A program made the translations under genes and the position numbers. This document shows positions 61,920 through 64,000 of a DNA stretch of 64,000 bases, one piece after another. Source of the DNA: Paenibacillus validus NBRC 15382 (GTDB taxonomy: Bacteria > Bacillota > Bacilli > Paenibacillales > NBRC-103111); NCBI RefSeq assembly GCF_004000985.1, contig NZ_BIMH01000004.1, positions 1-64,000 on the forward strand. The letters run 5' to 3'. Under the pieces are notes generated by a model. That model ran no database searches. It worked only from the letters and a program-made list of their open reading frames with translations, and was not told where the DNA came from. Within the stretch, counting starts at the first letter, position 1. Each line of letters opens with the position of its first letter.

Positions 61920-63200
61920 TCAGCGCATCATGACCGAGACGTTGCCGGCGCCGATGATGATCGATATCGCGAGAAAAAACATCAGTCCGACGACGGCTAA
62001 AGCGGCGAATACATACATCATGCTTTTGCCAATGGTCTCCAGGCAGGTAATCATCGGGTTATCGCCGAGCGGCTGCATGACGGCGGCCGAGATGTTATAT
62101 ATGAAGGCTAACGCCATTATTTTCAGCGCCGGGAAAGCGCACAGCACCAAGATGACGACGACGCCGGCCAAACCGACGGCGTTCTTCACCAGCAGCGAAG
62201 CGCCGATGACCGTCTCCGAAGCGTCGGAGAACAGACGGCCGACAACTGGTACGAAGTTGCCTGCGATATACTTGGCCGTACGGATCGTCACGCCGTCCGC
62301 CACGGCTCCGGTTGCGCCCTGTACCGAAATGACACCCAGAAATACGGTGATGAATAAACCTAAGCAGCCCAGGCTGACCGTTCGCAGCAAGTTCGCCAGC
62401 TGTGTGACCTTGTATTTGTCAGACAACGAGCTGACGATGTGCAGCACAGCGGAGAAGAACAGCAGCGGAAACACCAGAAAGTAGATGGCCGTGCCGACCG
62501 CGTGCACCATAAACACGATCAGCGGGTGAAGCACCGTTACAGATACCGCGTTGCCCATCGACGCCAGCAGGGTCAACAGCAGCGGCACGACGGCGATCAT
62601 GAAGTGTATCATGTCGGATATGGCCGATTTGGCGTAACCGATCGCTACGTTAAAGCTGTTCACCGCCATAATCATCAGGACGAGAAACGAAATCGCGTAA
62701 GCGATTTTACTGACCGCGTTCCGCTCAAACGAGCTTTGCAGCGTCTCGAGCAGCATGCTGAAAATCGTGAGAATGACGATGGAGACGAGCAGCTTGCCGT
62801 TATACAGCAATTCATGAAAAAAGTAGCGAAACAGGGCGGAGAACACGCTGTCTATACTGAAGTTTTTGGCGCCGAGCAGCAGCTCCATGAACGTCGGGGC
62901 TTTGCTGTCGGGAAAATAACCGCCGTACTGCTTCATCAAGCCGCTCCAAAACTGTTCCACTTGATCGAGCGGCAGCCGTTCCGCCTGCTGGCGCACCAGC
63001 TCATCGGCGGGCGTGGCGGCCTGTACCTGCGCTCCGCAGCCGGTCAGGTCCGAGCAGCCGTACCCGACGCCTCCCGACAACAGGAGCACCGTCAGCACCG
63101 CGACGACAACGAGCCATCGCTTCATCTCGGCGGCGGAAGGGCGGCGCTGCAGCGGCAGCTCGCTTCTTGGCGGCGAAAGGCGACGATTAGGCAGCAGCAT
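61920..63200 (-). CDS. spoIIIAE: Stage III sporulation protein AE
   Basis: SpoIIIAE, 426 residues, a polytopic membrane protein of the channel with a leading signal-like helix (WLVVVAVLTVLLLSGGVG) and about seven further membrane segments (for example ISFLVLMIMAVNSFNVAIGY, GVVVILVLCAFPALKIMAL). It shows the conserved TAKYIAGNFVPVVGRLFSDASETVIG block. The start at 63200 (MLLPNRR) is chosen because AGGAG lies eight to nine bases upstream; the ATG three codons earlier touches that site. Confidence 0.93.
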   Translation of the reverse strand: MLLPNRRLSPPRSELPLQRRPSAAEMKRWLVVVAVLTVLLLSGGVGYGCSDLTGCGAQVQAATPADELVRQQAERLPLDQVEQFWSGLMKQYGGYFPDSKAPTFMELLLGAKNFSIDSVFSALFRYFFHELLYNGKLLVSIVILTIFSMLLETLQSSFERNAVSKIAYAISFLVLMIMAVNSFNVAIGYAKSAISDMIHFMIAVVPLLLTLLASMGNAVSVTVLHPLIVFMVHAVGTAIYFLVFPLLFFSAVLHIVSSLSDKYKVTQLANLLRTVSLGCLGLFITVFLGVISVQGATGAVADGVTIRTAKYIAGNFVPVVGRLFSDASETVIGASLLVKNAVGLAGVVVILVLCAFPALKIMALAFIYNISAAVMQPLGDNPMITCLETIGKSMMYVFAALAVVGLMFFLAISIIIGAGNVSVMMR

Positions 63201-63241
63201 GAGCTTCATCTCCTGGTTGGTTTTGCTCGGGTAACGCTCGC

Positions 63242-63631
63242 TTAAGCCGGCAGCAGCTTGACGACCGTTTCGATGATGACGGATACGATCGGAATGGCCA
63301 TGACCATGATCAGCACTTTACCGGCCAGCTCAATCTTGGAAGCGACCGCTTCCTGGCCGGCATCCCGCACGATTTGCGCGCCGAATTCGGCGATGTAGGC
63401 GATGCCGATAATTTTCAGAATCGTTTTCAGAAAAATCGTATTAATTTCCGCTTTATTCGCAAGCTCCTCCAGCACGCTGATCACGGTTGAAATTTTCCCG
63501 ATGAGGAACAGAAAGATCGTAATGCCCGTGAACGCCGTGAGCAAAAACGCGAACATCGGCTTCTGCTCTTTGATGATCAGCACCAGCACTGTCGTGATGA
63601 GCGCAAGTCCCACCACTTGAATGATTTCCAT
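63242..63631 (-). CDS. spoIIIAD: Stage III sporulation protein AD
   Basis: SpoIIIAD, 129 residues, four membrane segments (VVGLALITTVLVLIIKEQ, FAFLLTAFTGITIFLFLIGKI and two more) with the family stretch IGIAYIAEFGAQIVRDAGQEAVASKIELAGK. Small membrane component of the SpoIIIA channel. Confidence 0.94.
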   Translation of the reverse strand: MEIIQVVGLALITTVLVLIIKEQKPMFAFLLTAFTGITIFLFLIGKISTVISVLEELANKAEINTIFLKTILKIIGIAYIAEFGAQIVRDAGQEAVASKIELAGKVLIMVMAIPIVSVIIETVVKLLPA

Positions 63632-63643
63632 GGCCGCACCCGC

Positions 63644-63847
63644 CTATTGGAACAAAAAAATCGTCTTGATTTCTTTAAACAGGTTGTCGAGCAGACTGAC
63701 GACCATGAACAACACGACGACAAACCCGATGACCGTGACCCAGTGGGCCATATCCTCTTTACCCATCTGCTTCAGCACAGTATGAATCATCGCGATAATG
63801 ATGCCGATGCCGGCGATCTGAAATATCGCATTAACGTCCACGTTCAT
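63644..63847 (-). CDS. spoIIIAC: Stage III sporulation protein AC
   Basis: SpoIIIAC, 67 residues, two membrane helices (IFQIAGIGIIIAMIHTVLKQ and VTVIGFVVVLFMVVSLLDNLF) separated by MGKEDMAHW. Start at 63847 with GAGGTG upstream; a GTG start three codons earlier overlaps the ribosome-binding site. Confidence 0.94.
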   Translation of the reverse strand: MNVDVNAIFQIAGIGIIIAMIHTVLKQMGKEDMAHWVTVIGFVVVLFMVVSLLDNLFKEIKTIFLFQ

Positions 63848-63895
63848 GTGCGGCACCTCATTCTTGAACCTATCCCTTCACTGGCCAAATCGGAG

Positions 63896-64000
63896 CTAGT
63901 ACATCAATATGACGACGAGCGCCCCCATCAACAAGCCGAGACTCTTCCACATCCGCTCGTATCGCTGCTGTTCGTCTTTGGCCAGCTCCTCTTCTCCGCG
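63896..64000 (-). CDS. spoIIIAB: Stage III sporulation protein AB (C-terminal fragment at window edge)
   Basis: Only the last 34 codons are in the window: a charged helix (GEEELAKDEQQRYERMW) then a final hydrophobic segment (SLGLLMGALVVILMY). The R-Y-x-x-M-x-x-S-L-G ending and position upstream of spoIIIAC identify SpoIIIAB. Confidence 0.9.
   Translation of the reverse strand, partial: RGEEELAKDEQQRYERMWKSLGLLMGALVVILMY

Noticed and set aside
1-64000. tRNA or rRNA genes
   Set aside because: No cloverleaf-like segment with CCA end or rRNA-like conserved block was seen on either strand by eye.

Overview
The window is a chromosomal segment of a spore-forming, GC-moderate member of the Bacillales, most like Paenibacillus or a close relative. 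It carries nearly the whole sporulation core found in this part of Bacillus-type chromosomes: spoVAA-AB-AF, spoIIAA-spoIIAB-sigF, dacF, spoIIM, spo0A, spoIVB and spoIIIAB-AH. Gene order follows the Bacillus subtilis backbone (rib / ppiB / lysA / spoVA / sigF / dacF / pnp / deoB / xerD / yqzK / fur / spoIIM / nudF / bkd / yqzF / spo0A / spoIVB / recN / argR / tlyA / dxs / ispA / xseBA / folD / nusB / accCB / spoIIIA). Almost all of it is read from the minus strand.

Layout. 1-6.6 kb: ribD (partial) under an FMN riboswitch, ppiB, lysA and a short spoVA operon. 6.7-12.3 kb: an accessory block inserted between spoVAA and sigF. It has a DUF378 membrane protein, an AcoR-type sigma-54 activator, a divergent -24/-12 promoter with upstream GTCGC repeats, and an operon of DJ-1/PfpI, amidohydrolase and DUF59 protein that ends in the wreck of an alcohol dehydrogenase. 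12.3-15.2 kb: sigF operon and dacF. 15.4-24.5 kb: nucleoside salvage (pdp, two purine nucleoside phosphorylases, deoB), a CuA-type cupredoxin, xerD, ald and fur. 24.6-34.3 kb: spoIIM, an EndoQ-like nuclease, nudF, a divergent mciZ homologue with a sigma-E-like promoter, an M20 peptidase, a Prli42-like mini-protein and the branched-chain 2-oxoacid dehydrogenase genes. 34.4-38.2 kb: small, mostly strain-variable genes. 38.4-43.7 kb: an integrated element. 43.7-64 kb: spo0A through spoIIIA, a conserved backbone.

The most striking region is the roughly 5.3-kb element lodged at the 3' end of spo0A. The last 19 codons of spo0A occur twice (38388-38450 and 43677-43740), in the same orientation, encoding the same C-terminal peptide with different synonymous codons. 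Between them lie an intact tyrosine recombinase with a coupled small ORF, a decayed second recombinase, and an AT-rich three-gene cassette: a HEPN-like protein, a trypsin-like protease with an intact catalytic triad, and a small membrane protein read from 1 nt after the protease stop. I infer a site-specific element that targets the sporulation master regulator while re-supplying its coding end, with a cargo that looks like an uncharacterised conflict or defence module.

A second notable point is the sigma-54 locus. The gene order amidohydrolase - DUF59 - alcohol dehydrogenase matches what I recall from actinobacterial propane/acetone monooxygenase clusters, but no monooxygenase genes are present and the dehydrogenase survives only as a fragment, so this may be a reduced relic. 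No rRNA, tRNA or CRISPR array was recognised.
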